Source: UBA1046 sp050945515 (GTDB taxonomy: Bacteria; Bacillota; Clostridia; Saccharofermentanales; DTU023). Taken from it: a DNA stretch of 64,000 nt. Positions 34,872 to 44,393 of the stretch are shown in pieces. Below the pieces are notes generated by a model. That model saw only the letters and a program-made list of their open reading frames with translations, was not told where the DNA came from and did not search any database. Position 1 is the stretch's first letter. Each line of letters opens with the position of its first letter. A program made the translations under genes and the position numbers. Location: assembly GCA_050945515.1 (NCBI GenBank), contig JBMNTB010000002.1:1-64000 (forward strand), in the 5' to 3' direction.

Positions 34872-36740
34872 ATGAGAAAACCTGTACGCAGAATCACACC
34901 TAAGAAAGCATTTCTTCTGGCTTATGATGCAATAGCATCTGTTATTGCAATTCTCTTAGCATTTTTTCTATTTGATACTGAGTTATATCTGACGCCGCAA
35001 ACCTTTGAGCGCTTTAAAAATACTTGGTATATCTATCTGCTAACCTCAATCGTGGTTTTTTATCTGATCGGTTTTTATGATCAAATGTGGGCTTACGCAA
35101 GTGGAGTAACCTACCTGATTCTGGTGGCTGGCGTAACATTTCAGATGCTTTTGTCTTTAATTATTACCCAGATTATCGGGCAAAGGCTGCCTTTTCAAGT
35201 CTATATTATCTACTGGTTTTTGCTCTTTACCGCAGTCGCAGCGATTCGTTTTATTTACCGCCTGACCAGATCGAAAAATGTTCTATCACGTCTGTATCGA
35301 AATAATAGGAGATTTTCCACTGAACCTTTAATCCGTGTTATGATCGTCGGGGCCGGTATGGCCGGCAGTCAGTTGATTACAGAATTACAAAGACAGAATA
35401 AACGGATTCCTTTGCTGGCGGTTGACGACAATAAGCTCAAGCAAACTTTTAAAGTAAATGGAGTTCCTGTTCTGGGTACTAGGTACGATATCCCGGATCT
35501 GGCCAAAGAGTATAAAATTGATGAAATCATCTTAGCTATACCCAACGCTTCCAGTAAAAATATCCGCGAAATTATTGAGATCTGTCAGCAGACGAAATGT
35601 GATATTAAAATTGTTCCTTTCCTCAGCAATGCAGTGGAAGGACGTTCCAATCTTGGAGCGATCAGAGACATTGACATCCAAGATCTTTTGGGTAGAGAAC
35701 CTGTTGTTTTGGATACTGCCGGTATCAGTGAAAAATTAAAGAATAAAAAAGTGCTGGTCACAGGAGGCGGTGGCTCGATTGGTTCGGAACTGTGTCGACA
35801 GATCGCCTCTTTTATGCCTTCGACAATCCTGATTTTTGATATTTATGAAAATAATGCCTACTCATTACAATTGGAGCTGTGCAGGGATTATCCTTTCGTT
35901 AAGACTCAGGTGTTGATCGGTTCCGTGCGCGATAGAGAACGGGTTGATGAAGTTTTTAAAATTTGGAAACCTGACCTGGTATATCACGCAGCTGCCCATA
36001 AGCATGTTCCTTTGATGGAAGATAATCCATGCGAAGCAGTTAAGAACAATGTGTATGGTACATTTAATGTAGCTGATGCTGCAGGGAAGTATAAAGCGGA
36101 AAAGTTTGTGCTTATTTCTACGGATAAAGCAGTCAATCCGACCAATGTTATGGGTGCGACTAAAAGGCTGGCTGAGATCACAACTCTTGCCATAAATATG
36201 AAGTACCCTGCCACTACCTTTGCCTGTGTTAGATTCGGCAATGTGTTGGGCAGTGAGGGCAGTGTCATACCTTTGTTTAAAATGCAGATCCAAATGGAGA
36301 GGCGAGTCACCGTAACGCATCCGGATATCAAACGCTTTTTTATGACAATTCCGGAAGCTTCCTCCCTGGTAGTGCAGGCCAGTTGCTTTGCCAAGGGCGG
36401 AGAAATCTTTATCCTTGATATGGGTCAACCTGTCAAGATAGTTGACTTAGCAACTGATTTAATCCGGCTCAGCGGGTATGAGCCAAATGTCGATATACCA
36501 ATACAGTTTATTGGCTTGCGTCCGGGTGAAAAAATGGTAGAGGAATTGTTTTTGGATGAGGAAACAATCCAGACTGAACATTCCGAGATCTATATTCTTG
36601 ACCAGATTAATACCACTGAGATGTTGGAGCAGGAATGGAAGCATCTGAAAAAACTGATCAAATGTCCGCAAAATGCCGATGAGCTGGATCAGCATATGCA
36701 AGAATTAATCCATCTGATCAATCCGAAAGCTGCACAATAG
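34872..36740 (+). CDS. Membrane-bound nucleotide-sugar 4,6-dehydratase (CapD/EpsC family)
   Basis: These enzymes convert UDP-GlcNAc or a similar sugar nucleotide to a 4-keto-6-deoxy sugar for surface polysaccharides. The 622-residue protein has four N-terminal membrane segments (about 10-135). A first Rossmann domain follows (VMIVGAGMAGSQL, about 155), then a second dehydratase domain (VTGGGGSIGSELCRQIA, about 296). The catalytic block reads STDKAVNPTNVMGATKR, where the usual SDR Tyr is Met, as is typical of the long membrane-bound subfamily. No glycosyltransferases are adjacent, so the polysaccharide is not identified from this window. Confidence 0.9.
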   Translation: MRKPVRRITPKKAFLLAYDAIASVIAILLAFFLFDTELYLTPQTFERFKNTWYIYLLTSIVVFYLIGFYDQMWAYASGVTYLILVAGVTFQMLLSLIITQIIGQRLPFQVYIIYWFLLFTAVAAIRFIYRLTRSKNVLSRLYRNNRRFSTEPLIRVMIVGAGMAGSQLITELQRQNKRIPLLAVDDNKLKQTFKVNGVPVLGTRYDIPDLAKEYKIDEIILAIPNASSKNIREIIEICQQTKCDIKIVPFLSNAVEGRSNLGAIRDIDIQDLLGREPVVLDTAGISEKLKNKKVLVTGGGGSIGSELCRQIASFMPSTILIFDIYENNAYSLQLELCRDYPFVKTQVLIGSVRDRERVDEVFKIWKPDLVYHAAAHKHVPLMEDNPCEAVKNNVYGTFNVADAAGKYKAEKFVLISTDKAVNPTNVMGATKRLAEITTLAINMKYPATTFACVRFGNVLGSEGSVIPLFKMQIQMERRVTVTHPDIKRFFMTIPEASSLVVQASCFAKGGEIFILDMGQPVKIVDLATDLIRLSGYEPNVDIPIQFIGLRPGEKMVEELFLDEETIQTEHSEIYILDQINTTEMLEQEWKHLKKLIKCPQNADELDQHMQELIHLINPKAAQ

Positions 36741-36758
36741 TAAATCGGAGCCAATTTA

Positions 36759-38579
36759 ATGCCTTTCAGAAACCATCTAAGTTATTATTTGCGCTACCTG
36801 ACAGGTCCGTTCTTGTTCCTGATTGCTTTTTTGTTACTAATACGGGTTTGGCGAGCTGTCAGGGTGCAAATGAAAATTTCGGCACAACCGGCAACCTATT
36901 TTTTTTTATTGCGTGAAAGCCTAAAAAAAGAAAGTTTTTTGCCGCAAAGGCTCTTTCATACTAATCTGATTGGAACGGCAAGTTTTGCCGATGTGCGCCT
37001 GCGTGACAGAGGCGTCAAAAGGAGACACGCCCAACTGTTTCTCTATGATGGGGCATGGTTTTTAGAACCTGTTTCCAAGCGCTCCTTGACCTGGATTAAT
37101 GGCCAGCCGGTAAGTAAAAGAACTAAAATCCAAAATAATGATGTAATTGGTCTGGGCAGTACAAAGCTGACCCTGGTTGATGATAGAAAATATTTGCCGG
37201 ATGATGGTCATAAAGATATCTTGGAAAGTATTACCACAGCTACAAGTGGCCAAATAGTCATAACTTTGATTCTACTTCATCTGTTTTTTACACTATGTAT
37301 GGGCATTTTGATCTATTCGCTGCCGGAACCTTTCCTGCCACATCGCCCTTTTATTGTTGGATATAGCGTTTTGGTGCTGGCAGTGTCCGATCTGATTTTT
37401 TTACTCTTAAATTTACTACTCAAAAATTTCAACAGAGATATTTTTCTTGCTTTTAAAGCTCTATATCTAACAGGTTTTATTATCCAAACAAGGTTTTCTT
37501 TTTGGGGATTAAAAACCACCGGCGACAAAAGAGAACAGGCGATAGCTACACGATTATCAGATTGGCGTCAAATATGTCTGATTATTGTAATAGGTCTCTT
37601 GCTTGTCTTAGTCATCAGCTTAATCTCAGCAAAGACCAGATTTTTAGAAAAACTGGGTCTGATTGCGATGATCGTTACAACTCTGAGTCTGCTTCTGACA
37701 TTAGTATTGGGACGTGGTCAAAAGACACATGGTGCAGGCCTGTGGATCTATATAGGTTCACGCACTATTCAGCTGACGGAGTTTGCCAAAGTGGGATGGT
37801 TATTGGTGCTGGCTGCATTTTTTAAGACTAGGCCACCACTAAAAATCCAAATTCGCTTTGCGATTTGGGCAGCAGTAAATTTTGTTTTATTACTGCTACT
37901 GCCTGATCTTGGTTCCGCTATGATTCTCTTACCGGTCACTCTGATCGTTTTTGCGGTTATGACTTCGGAGTATCTGCTCACATCATTAGTACTGTTTTTA
38001 GGAGCCGGCGCCAGTGTTTTTGCTTATCATAGCATGCCGTATGTACAGAGACGGATCTATGGCTGGATCTCCCTGTGGGAAGAGGTTAATCCTCAAAATA
38101 GTCAAATTGTCTATGCTTTACAGGCTGTGAGCAGAGGTGGGATTATTGGTCAGGGTTTGACAAGAGGTGCGCCGGAGTCGATTCCGCTAGCCGCAGAGGA
38201 CATGGTTTTCTCTATCGTTTGTGAAGAATTAGGTTTAATCACAGGGATTGCTATTATTATTCTCTTTTTTGCTATCTGGTTGTCAGGTATTACCGCAGTT
38301 ATGAAAGGGCGGGATGGTTATAGTGTCAGCCTTACTTTAGCTCTGACAACCGCCTTTTTTATGGAAACAATCATTGCGATTGGCGGTACCACCGGGCTGA
38401 TACCTCTGACCGGGATTACTCTGCCCTTTATTGCTCGCGGCGGCAGCTCGCTGTTGGCTAAATTTCTAATGTCCGGACTCTTGCTGGGAGTGTCTGCCAG
38501 AAGAGAAAAAGGCGGTTATCGACGTTCTAAAACAGATGGAGTTGATACTTCAACTTTAGGCTATTTGTCCAAAAGTTAG
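36759..38579 (+). CDS. FHA-domain/SEDS (FtsW/RodA) fusion, peptidoglycan glycosyltransferase
   Basis: SEDS proteins polymerise lipid II into glycan strands with a class B PBP partner. This 606-residue protein starts with one membrane helix (15-30), then a forkhead-associated domain (about 66-141; His90 and Asn114 of the FHA core kept, but the usual GR and Ser positions changed). The SEDS domain follows from about 178 with many helices. SEDS hallmarks include QLTEFAKVGWLL, LPDLGSAMILLPVTL and EDMVFSIVCEELG, whose Asp corresponds to the catalytic aspartate of RodA. The PBP gene starts 24 bases after the stop. FHA fusion suggests control by protein phosphorylation. Confidence 0.88.
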   Translation: MPFRNHLSYYLRYLTGPFLFLIAFLLLIRVWRAVRVQMKISAQPATYFFLLRESLKKESFLPQRLFHTNLIGTASFADVRLRDRGVKRRHAQLFLYDGAWFLEPVSKRSLTWINGQPVSKRTKIQNNDVIGLGSTKLTLVDDRKYLPDDGHKDILESITTATSGQIVITLILLHLFFTLCMGILIYSLPEPFLPHRPFIVGYSVLVLAVSDLIFLLLNLLLKNFNRDIFLAFKALYLTGFIIQTRFSFWGLKTTGDKREQAIATRLSDWRQICLIIVIGLLLVLVISLISAKTRFLEKLGLIAMIVTTLSLLLTLVLGRGQKTHGAGLWIYIGSRTIQLTEFAKVGWLLVLAAFFKTRPPLKIQIRFAIWAAVNFVLLLLLPDLGSAMILLPVTLIVFAVMTSEYLLTSLVLFLGAGASVFAYHSMPYVQRRIYGWISLWEEVNPQNSQIVYALQAVSRGGIIGQGLTRGAPESIPLAAEDMVFSIVCEELGLITGIAIIILFFAIWLSGITAVMKGRDGYSVSLTLALTTAFFMETIIAIGGTTGLIPLTGITLPFIARGGSSLLAKFLMSGLLLGVSARREKGGYRRSKTDGVDTSTLGYLSKS

Positions 38580-38602
38580 AAAGTGAGATTGCATATTAAG
38601 GC

Positions 38603-40015
38603 ATGAAACAATTTTTACGCAATCTAAAAATTGTATCGATTCTGTTAGTTCTGTTGGTTGCTTTCCTTCTGGTTGGTCTTCTTGTGCAACAAAAGAGGAG
38701 CCAGCGAGAACTCTCAGTAGCGGTAGGAGAGAACAAGCAAGCTTTGAAGCAAAGATATATGCGCGCAGGTAGCATTTACAGTGCGGATGGGGTTCTACTG
38801 GCGCACAGCAAAAACGGCGAAAGAGAATATGCTGCTGATCCCGCTTTAGCCAGAGCATGCTTACATTTGGTTGGTGACTATACTCATCGCTTGCCTTATG
38901 GCATTGAGTCAGTATATATGCCGGAATTACTCGGAACGTCACGTTCCTTTTTTACACAACTGTTTCTCGATTTCAAGAAACGAGGTTTTACAGGCGACGA
39001 TCTGATTCTAACAGTGGATTCTAAGCTTATGTTGAAAGCAGACAGTTTATTGTCGGACTATTCTGGAAGCATTGTGATGTTTAATTACCGGTCAGGAGAT
39101 ATTTTGGCTCTGGTGAGTTCACCACGCTTATATCCGCAGGATGTTATAGACTGGACCAATATTATTGAGACTTCGTTATTTAACAGAGCGCTTTATGGGC
39201 GCTATCTACCGGGCTCTACTTTCAAAATTATCCCTACAGCAGCTCTTTTGTCAGATAGCAAGCTTGATGTAACGATGACAGTTGATTGCAAGGGCAAAGA
39301 ACCTATAGTCCCTGCCGGAGCAAAAGAGACGCTGACGCCGAAGGGACATGGCAGAGTTGGCCTGGCTCAGGCTTTCCCTAAAAGCTGCAATGCTTTCTTT
39401 GGTCAGTTGGCGGTCGAGTTAGGGCGTGAACGCTTACTTGAACAGGCAGAGAACTTTGGTTTTAATCAAGAATTATTTATTGATCGCCTAAAGATTGCCA
39501 CCAGTACGATTGATCTCACAGAACCAGGTATAGGCGCGCTATCTTGGGCAGGTGTCGGTCAACCGATAGGCCGGGACAGGCTTACTCTCAGTCCGGTACA
39601 TCTGGCCATGTTGTCCGGTGCCATTGCTAACGAAGGCGTATTGATGAAGCCTCATCTGCTCAGACAAGAAATTGATCCTACAGGTGTTGCCGGTCGGGAG
39701 AGAGAGTCGGAGCAGTATTCTATTTGCTGTGATCAACACATTGCTAAGGCAATTGAGAAGTTGATGTTAGATACCGTGTCCTCAGGTACCGGTAAAAGAG
39801 CATATCGTGACGGATTGAAAATTGCCGGCAAGACGGGTACAGCTGAAATGATTGATTCTGATGGAAAATCGGTTGTTAATTCTCTTTTTACAGGCTATCT
39901 GATTTCAGAAACCCATCCAATAGCCATTGCTGTTGTGTTAGAGGATGAAAACCGTGCTGCCGCGCAACTGGCCGGTGATTTACTAAGTTATGCGGCGAAA
40001 CGGGATTTACCCTAA
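38603..40015 (+). CDS. Class B penicillin-binding protein (PbpA-like transpeptidase)
   Basis: This membrane-anchored transpeptidase cross-links peptidoglycan. The 470-residue protein has an N-terminal helix (about 10-29) and the three active-site motifs: SxxK in GSTFKI (about 205), SxN in SCN (about 258) and KTG in AGKTGTAEM. It lacks a PASTA tail and is short for a class B enzyme, resembling actinobacterial and clostridial PbpA. It directly follows the FHA-SEDS gene, matching the RodA-PbpA pairing. No signal peptidase site is seen, so it is anchored. Confidence 0.92.
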   Translation: MKQFLRNLKIVSILLVLLVAFLLVGLLVQQKRSQRELSVAVGENKQALKQRYMRAGSIYSADGVLLAHSKNGEREYAADPALARACLHLVGDYTHRLPYGIESVYMPELLGTSRSFFTQLFLDFKKRGFTGDDLILTVDSKLMLKADSLLSDYSGSIVMFNYRSGDILALVSSPRLYPQDVIDWTNIIETSLFNRALYGRYLPGSTFKIIPTAALLSDSKLDVTMTVDCKGKEPIVPAGAKETLTPKGHGRVGLAQAFPKSCNAFFGQLAVELGRERLLEQAENFGFNQELFIDRLKIATSTIDLTEPGIGALSWAGVGQPIGRDRLTLSPVHLAMLSGAIANEGVLMKPHLLRQEIDPTGVAGRERESEQYSICCDQHIAKAIEKLMLDTVSSGTGKRAYRDGLKIAGKTGTAEMIDSDGKSVVNSLFTGYLISETHPIAIAVVLEDENRAAAQLAGDLLSYAAKRDLP

Positions 40016-40061
40016 GGCTATGAATAAATGTTAAACTTAGTTCAAGATGGAAGTTCCGTGG

Positions 40062-40646
40062 ATGCAATGGCTTCAAGCTGCCAAGGAGGGTGACTCTGAA
40101 GCAATAGATCAAATGTTGGAAGCTTTGATGTCGAGGCTTTATCCCTTATGTCTAAAAATGACAAGCAATTCCTTTGATGCTGAAGATTGTTTGCAGAATT
40201 CTCTGATCAGAATTATGAACAGTCTCAACAGCTTTGCCGGGAAAGCTTCTTTTTTTACTTGGTGCTATCGTATTACCATCAATATCTGCTACGATTTTCT
40301 TCGCCATAAGAGTAGACAACAAGAAGATCTCTGGGCTGAAGACTGCGCAGGATTATCAGCTCAGAATCAAATTCCTGTGAGTGAGGAAGCCGAACGCGCT
40401 GAGATTGTGTCAGAGATTCGTGCAGCCTTGCTATGTTTACCGGAACCTTTTCGGGACACTGTGATTTTGTATGAACTGGGCGGCTTCAGTGTTAATGAAA
40501 TCGCTACACTGCAGGAAATTCCCGCCGGAACAGTCAAGTCTAGATTAAGTCGCGGCAGGGCTCAGTTAGCACAGACGATTCAAGAAAGAGAAGGCAACAA
40601 AATATTAAATCCGGGAACCATTCAATCCGATCCTTCGTCAAATTGA
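40062..40646 (+). CDS. ECF-type RNA polymerase sigma factor
   Basis: Extracytoplasmic-function sigma factors direct RNA polymerase to stress promoters. The 194-residue protein has region 2 (CLKMTSNSFDAEDCLQNSLIRIM, then FFTWCYRITINICYDFLR) and region 4 (CLPEPFRDTVILYELGGFSVNEIATLQEIPAGTVKSRLSRG, read in two parts). ATG 40062 has GGAAG eight bases upstream; ATG 40047 lacks an SD. It lies between the PBP gene and a membrane protein that is probably its anti-sigma factor, so cell-wall stress is a reasonable trigger, though this is inferred from neighbours. Confidence 0.9.
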   Translation: MQWLQAAKEGDSEAIDQMLEALMSRLYPLCLKMTSNSFDAEDCLQNSLIRIMNSLNSFAGKASFFTWCYRITINICYDFLRHKSRQQEDLWAEDCAGLSAQNQIPVSEEAERAEIVSEIRAALLCLPEPFRDTVILYELGGFSVNEIATLQEIPAGTVKSRLSRGRAQLAQTIQEREGNKILNPGTIQSDPSSN

Positions 40647-40682
40647 TGACAGCAATGATTGATAACAGGTGTGATTACAGAT

Positions 40683-41693
40683 ATGAGCACAGATGAGAAA
40701 AATATGAATCATCAGCAACAAGGGAGTATGTCCGTACAGCCGGAGCAGAAGCTGGTTGACCAAGGGCAGTTTTTACTGGCTAAGTTTCGTGCTGAAACAG
40801 ATGCAGTCAGTCAGCAACCCTTGACAGATGAACAAAGGAAGCGGATTAAGGCTAATGTCTTAAAGAATATGAATCAACCAACTCTTAATATTGTCGAGAC
40901 GCAGACACCGAAACCATCAAATTTCGGTCGGTTATTTCTCAAATATACTGCCCCCGTTGCAGCAGTTCTTGTGCTTGTGCTTGGCTTGATGCAGGTGACA
41001 AATTTGTTTAGATCAAAGGATACAGCCCCTACTCCTGAAAAAGGCATATTTACAAAAGGCGAAGTATTTTTGGCGCCGGAGCTAGCTGCTGCCGCTGACG
41101 ATGATGATGCTAGCCGAAATCATCTAATGGCAACTGAAACAAATTTAGAAGCTACGGAATCACCTGCTGCCCCGGAAGCGGAATATGATGGGGAAGCAAG
41201 GGCTGATAATGAAGAATATGCTGATCCGGCTGAATCGCCTGTTGCAACCGGGACTGGTGCTTTCGACGTTAAAGTAAAAAAAGATTTTGGTCAATGGGAC
41301 AGTCTCTTTGTACAGATTATGGAGCAAGCTCAATGGATCCTAGTAAATGATGATCAGATATCTGAGTTACGGAATTCTCTGGCTCAAATCTGGGAAAATA
41401 AAGAAATCAATCTAACTATCTATCAAAAGGATTCGCTTGCTCAAACTGCCCGGCTGGGATATTTATGTTTATCAATTGACTATTCTGATGAACAAACGTC
41501 TTATATAGTTCAGACTGAGTCTCTTCTGGAGGAAAAAGGCTGGTCATTTGATCTTATCGAAAACAGCGATGATATGCTTGAATTTCTCTCATCTACTGAG
41601 GCACAATTGAAACAGATAGCTGATCAGATTGTGGATGCTGCCAACTGGACTGAGCCCGGGAATCATATTCTAATCTGGCTGCTGGCAAAATAG
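40683..41693 (+). CDS. Putative membrane anti-sigma factor
   Basis: This protein of about 336 residues follows the ECF sigma gene by 36 bases. Its N-terminal part (about 80 residues) is polar and cytoplasmic, one membrane helix follows (YTAPVAAVLVLVLGLMQV), and the rest is an acidic, Ala/Glu-rich linker plus an extracytoplasmic domain with no family I recognise. The zinc-binding HxxxCxxC anti-sigma motif is absent. The topology and position support an anti-sigma or stress-sensor role. The start is uncertain: TTG 40659, GTG 40671 and ATG 40683 are in frame and none has a good SD. Confidence 0.6.
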   Translation: MSTDEKNMNHQQQGSMSVQPEQKLVDQGQFLLAKFRAETDAVSQQPLTDEQRKRIKANVLKNMNQPTLNIVETQTPKPSNFGRLFLKYTAPVAAVLVLVLGLMQVTNLFRSKDTAPTPEKGIFTKGEVFLAPELAAAADDDDASRNHLMATETNLEATESPAAPEAEYDGEARADNEEYADPAESPVATGTGAFDVKVKKDFGQWDSLFVQIMEQAQWILVNDDQISELRNSLAQIWENKEINLTIYQKDSLAQTARLGYLCLSIDYSDEQTSYIVQTESLLEEKGWSFDLIENSDDMLEFLSSTEAQLKQIADQIVDAANWTEPGNHILIWLLAK

Positions 41694-41716
41694 TTCCTGA
41701 AGAAAGAGGTAATACT

Positions 41717-44386
41717 GTGACAGACAAGACCGTAATGCTGCTTGATGGCAACAGTCTAATGAACCGTGCTTATTACGGTTTAGCTGGGCGTCAAAATCTT
41801 AATGCAGCTGACGGTACCCCTACCGGAGCCGTCTATGCCTTTTTAAATATGTTTTTGCGTTACCGCGACCTGATTCAGCCGGATCTGGTATTTGCCTTAT
41901 TTGACCGTCCTGAACCGACATTTAGACATGAGGTATATAGCGAATATAAAGGCGACCGCAAGAAAATGCCGGATGAATTGGCCATGCAAATGCCACTAGC
42001 CAAAGAGCTTCTTGATGCTCTCGGAGTCAAAAGATACGAAGCTCCAGGCTACGAAGCTGACGATCTGATCGGCACACTAGCGCACAAAGCAGTAGCACAA
42101 GGTTATGAAGTAACTATTGTTTCCGGCGACCGTGATACTTTCCAACTTATTAACGAAAATACGGACGTGTTGATGCCTGTTAGTCGACAAGGGCTCACTC
42201 AGCAGGAGATGATTAATCTCGAAGTGCTGGCCGATAGATATGGTCTGATTCCGGAACAGATTGTTGATTTAAAAGCACTTATGGGTGACAGTTCAGATGG
42301 GATACCCGGAATAAAAGGTGTAGGTGAGAAGACGGCACTGAAGCTTCTCCATGAGCACGGAAATCTGGAAACAGTTCTTGCTAACTCTGGTCAGATCAAG
42401 GGGGTGCTGGGAGAGAGAATCCGGGCTGAGGAGGATATGGCCAGATTGTCTTATGATCTGGCCAAGATAGAACTTGCGGTTCCGATACCGGATTTACCGG
42501 AGGATCTTACGGATATAAGTTCTGCGCAATCTGATTCTGAGCTGTTACAGTTTTTTCTGCGCTTAGACTTTAAGAGCATGATTCCCAGATTTGGTCTGGA
42601 GCAAGCACTGGCTGATTGGAGTGCAAAGCTGAGACAGGATAGCAACATAACGGCACGAGAAAGATTCGAGTGCAGTGACCAAGAGGAATTCTTGCAGTGT
42701 AGCAAGGATCAGGAGATTGTCATTGCCTGGGAGGAGCATAACGACCATGTGGTCGGTTTGATTTCATCTGAAGGCTGTGTAATATATCTACCCGGCGCAG
42801 ATGCTGTAGATTTTTTGTCTGAATTGTCTGACAGAGAACTAACAATCTGGGACTACAAAAGCTTTCTACGTCAGTTCCAACGTAAATCCTATAAAAAGCC
42901 GCCCTTTGATTTAAAAATCGCGGCTTATCTGCTCGATCAAATGGAGGGTCAAATTCAACTTGAAGCCGTATTGAGTAGGTCTCTGGCTTCTGATTATCAA
43001 CCATATCCATCTTTAAAGCATACGACCGATGCGCAGATTTCATTGCTGGAGGGTGTGGAACACCAGGCTGTCTTGACAGAGGCCGAGCAAAGTCGGATTT
43101 TTTATCGAGCGCAACAAATGATCGCTGCCAGAAACAGGCAGGAGAAAATGGCGGCAGATCTGAAACTGGAGCGATTACTTGCCATGGAGTTTACTCTGGC
43201 CGGTGTCCTGGCCGATATGGAGGCAAAGGGGATCACCCTAGACCAAGCTGAGCTTAAATCTCAAACAGACAGAATGGCTGCAGATATTTCCGTACTTGAA
43301 GATGAAATTTTTGCTTTGGCAGGTCACGAATTTAATCTGAATTCGCCCAAACAGCTCGGCATAGTACTGTTTGAAGAGCTGGGGCTTCCACCGGGGCGCA
43401 AGACAAAAACAGGTCAGTATTCTACAGCTGCCGACGAGCTGGAAGCTTTGAAGTTCAGCCATCAGATTATACCTTTAATACTTGAGCATCGGAGTTTATC
43501 TAAATTAAAATCTACTTTTCTCGATGGTTTAAGCCTGGCTGTTGATGCAGATGGCCGCGTGCGCACAAGCTATCATCAGACGTTGACTTCTACCGGTCGT
43601 TTGTCCAGCTCAAATCCTAATCTTCAGAACATTCCGATCCGTACTAAACGGGGGCGAGAAATCCGCAATGTCTTTGTGGCTGCTCCCGGTTATATTTTGC
43701 TTGATGCCGATTACGCGCAAATTGAGCTTAGACTTCTGGCTCATTTATCTCAGGATCCGAATTTGCTGCAGGCTTTTGCCGATAATATTGATGTACATAA
43801 AGCAACAGCCAGTTCTCTTTTTTCTGTGCCTGTGACAGAGGTAAATTCTGAGCAAAGGGATATCGCTAAGACGGTCAACTTCAGCATTGTGTACGGCATC
43901 AGTGACTTTGGTTTGGCTCGTGATCTGGGTATATCTATCGGCAAGGCCCATGACTATATTGCTGCCTATGATACACGGTATCAGAAAGTTAGAGAATGGT
44001 TGAATAATACAATTAAGCTAGCATACGACCAGGGTTATGTTGAAACTTTATTAGGACGAAGACGCTATATTACAGAACTAAAGTCTTCCGATACAAATGT
44101 GAGAAACTTCGGGGAACGAGCCGCGGCTAATGCTCCGGTTCAAGGAACTGCTGCAGACCTGATCAAAATTGCGATGGTACGGATCCATGATGCCTTCATT
44201 GAAAATAATTTGGATGCCTATCTGGTTTTACAAGTCCATGATGAATTATTAGTTGAAGCATCTCTCCAAGATGCCGAGGCCGCAGCTAAGATTTTGCATG
44301 ATAACATGGTTGAAGCAATGTCCCTCTCTGTTCCTCTGGTTGCTGAAGTGGCCCGCGGGCAAAGCTGGGGAGAGGTTAAGGCGTAG
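41717..44386 (+). CDS. polA: DNA polymerase I
   Basis: Pol I fills repair gaps and removes RNA primers. The 889-residue protein has the N-terminal 5'-3' exonuclease (LLDGNSLMNRAYYG, YEADDLIGTLAHKA, LMGDSSDGIPGIKGVG). A middle domain follows that has lost the proofreading acidic pair (IVIAWEEHN replaces the D-x-E block), as in Bacillus and Taq Pol I. The polymerase domain has motifs A (DADYAQIELRLLAHLS), B (RDIAKTVNFSIVYG) and C (QVHDELLVE). The start is GTG with AAAGAGG eight bases upstream. coaE follows seven bases after the stop. Confidence 0.96.
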   Translation: MTDKTVMLLDGNSLMNRAYYGLAGRQNLNAADGTPTGAVYAFLNMFLRYRDLIQPDLVFALFDRPEPTFRHEVYSEYKGDRKKMPDELAMQMPLAKELLDALGVKRYEAPGYEADDLIGTLAHKAVAQGYEVTIVSGDRDTFQLINENTDVLMPVSRQGLTQQEMINLEVLADRYGLIPEQIVDLKALMGDSSDGIPGIKGVGEKTALKLLHEHGNLETVLANSGQIKGVLGERIRAEEDMARLSYDLAKIELAVPIPDLPEDLTDISSAQSDSELLQFFLRLDFKSMIPRFGLEQALADWSAKLRQDSNITARERFECSDQEEFLQCSKDQEIVIAWEEHNDHVVGLISSEGCVIYLPGADAVDFLSELSDRELTIWDYKSFLRQFQRKSYKKPPFDLKIAAYLLDQMEGQIQLEAVLSRSLASDYQPYPSLKHTTDAQISLLEGVEHQAVLTEAEQSRIFYRAQQMIAARNRQEKMAADLKLERLLAMEFTLAGVLADMEAKGITLDQAELKSQTDRMAADISVLEDEIFALAGHEFNLNSPKQLGIVLFEELGLPPGRKTKTGQYSTAADELEALKFSHQIIPLILEHRSLSKLKSTFLDGLSLAVDADGRVRTSYHQTLTSTGRLSSSNPNLQNIPIRTKRGREIRNVFVAAPGYILLDADYAQIELRLLAHLSQDPNLLQAFADNIDVHKATASSLFSVPVTEVNSEQRDIAKTVNFSIVYGISDFGLARDLGISIGKAHDYIAAYDTRYQKVREWLNNTIKLAYDQGYVETLLGRRRYITELKSSDTNVRNFGERAAANAPVQGTAADLIKIAMVRIHDAFIENNLDAYLVLQVHDELLVEASLQDAEAAAKILHDNMVEAMSLSVPLVAEVARGQSWGEVKA

Positions 44387-44393
44387 GAATATA

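Noticed and set aside
44253..44393. Long N-terminal extension of coaE inside polA
   Set aside because: It is a second reading of polA sequence. The CoaE P-loop begins right after ATG 44394.
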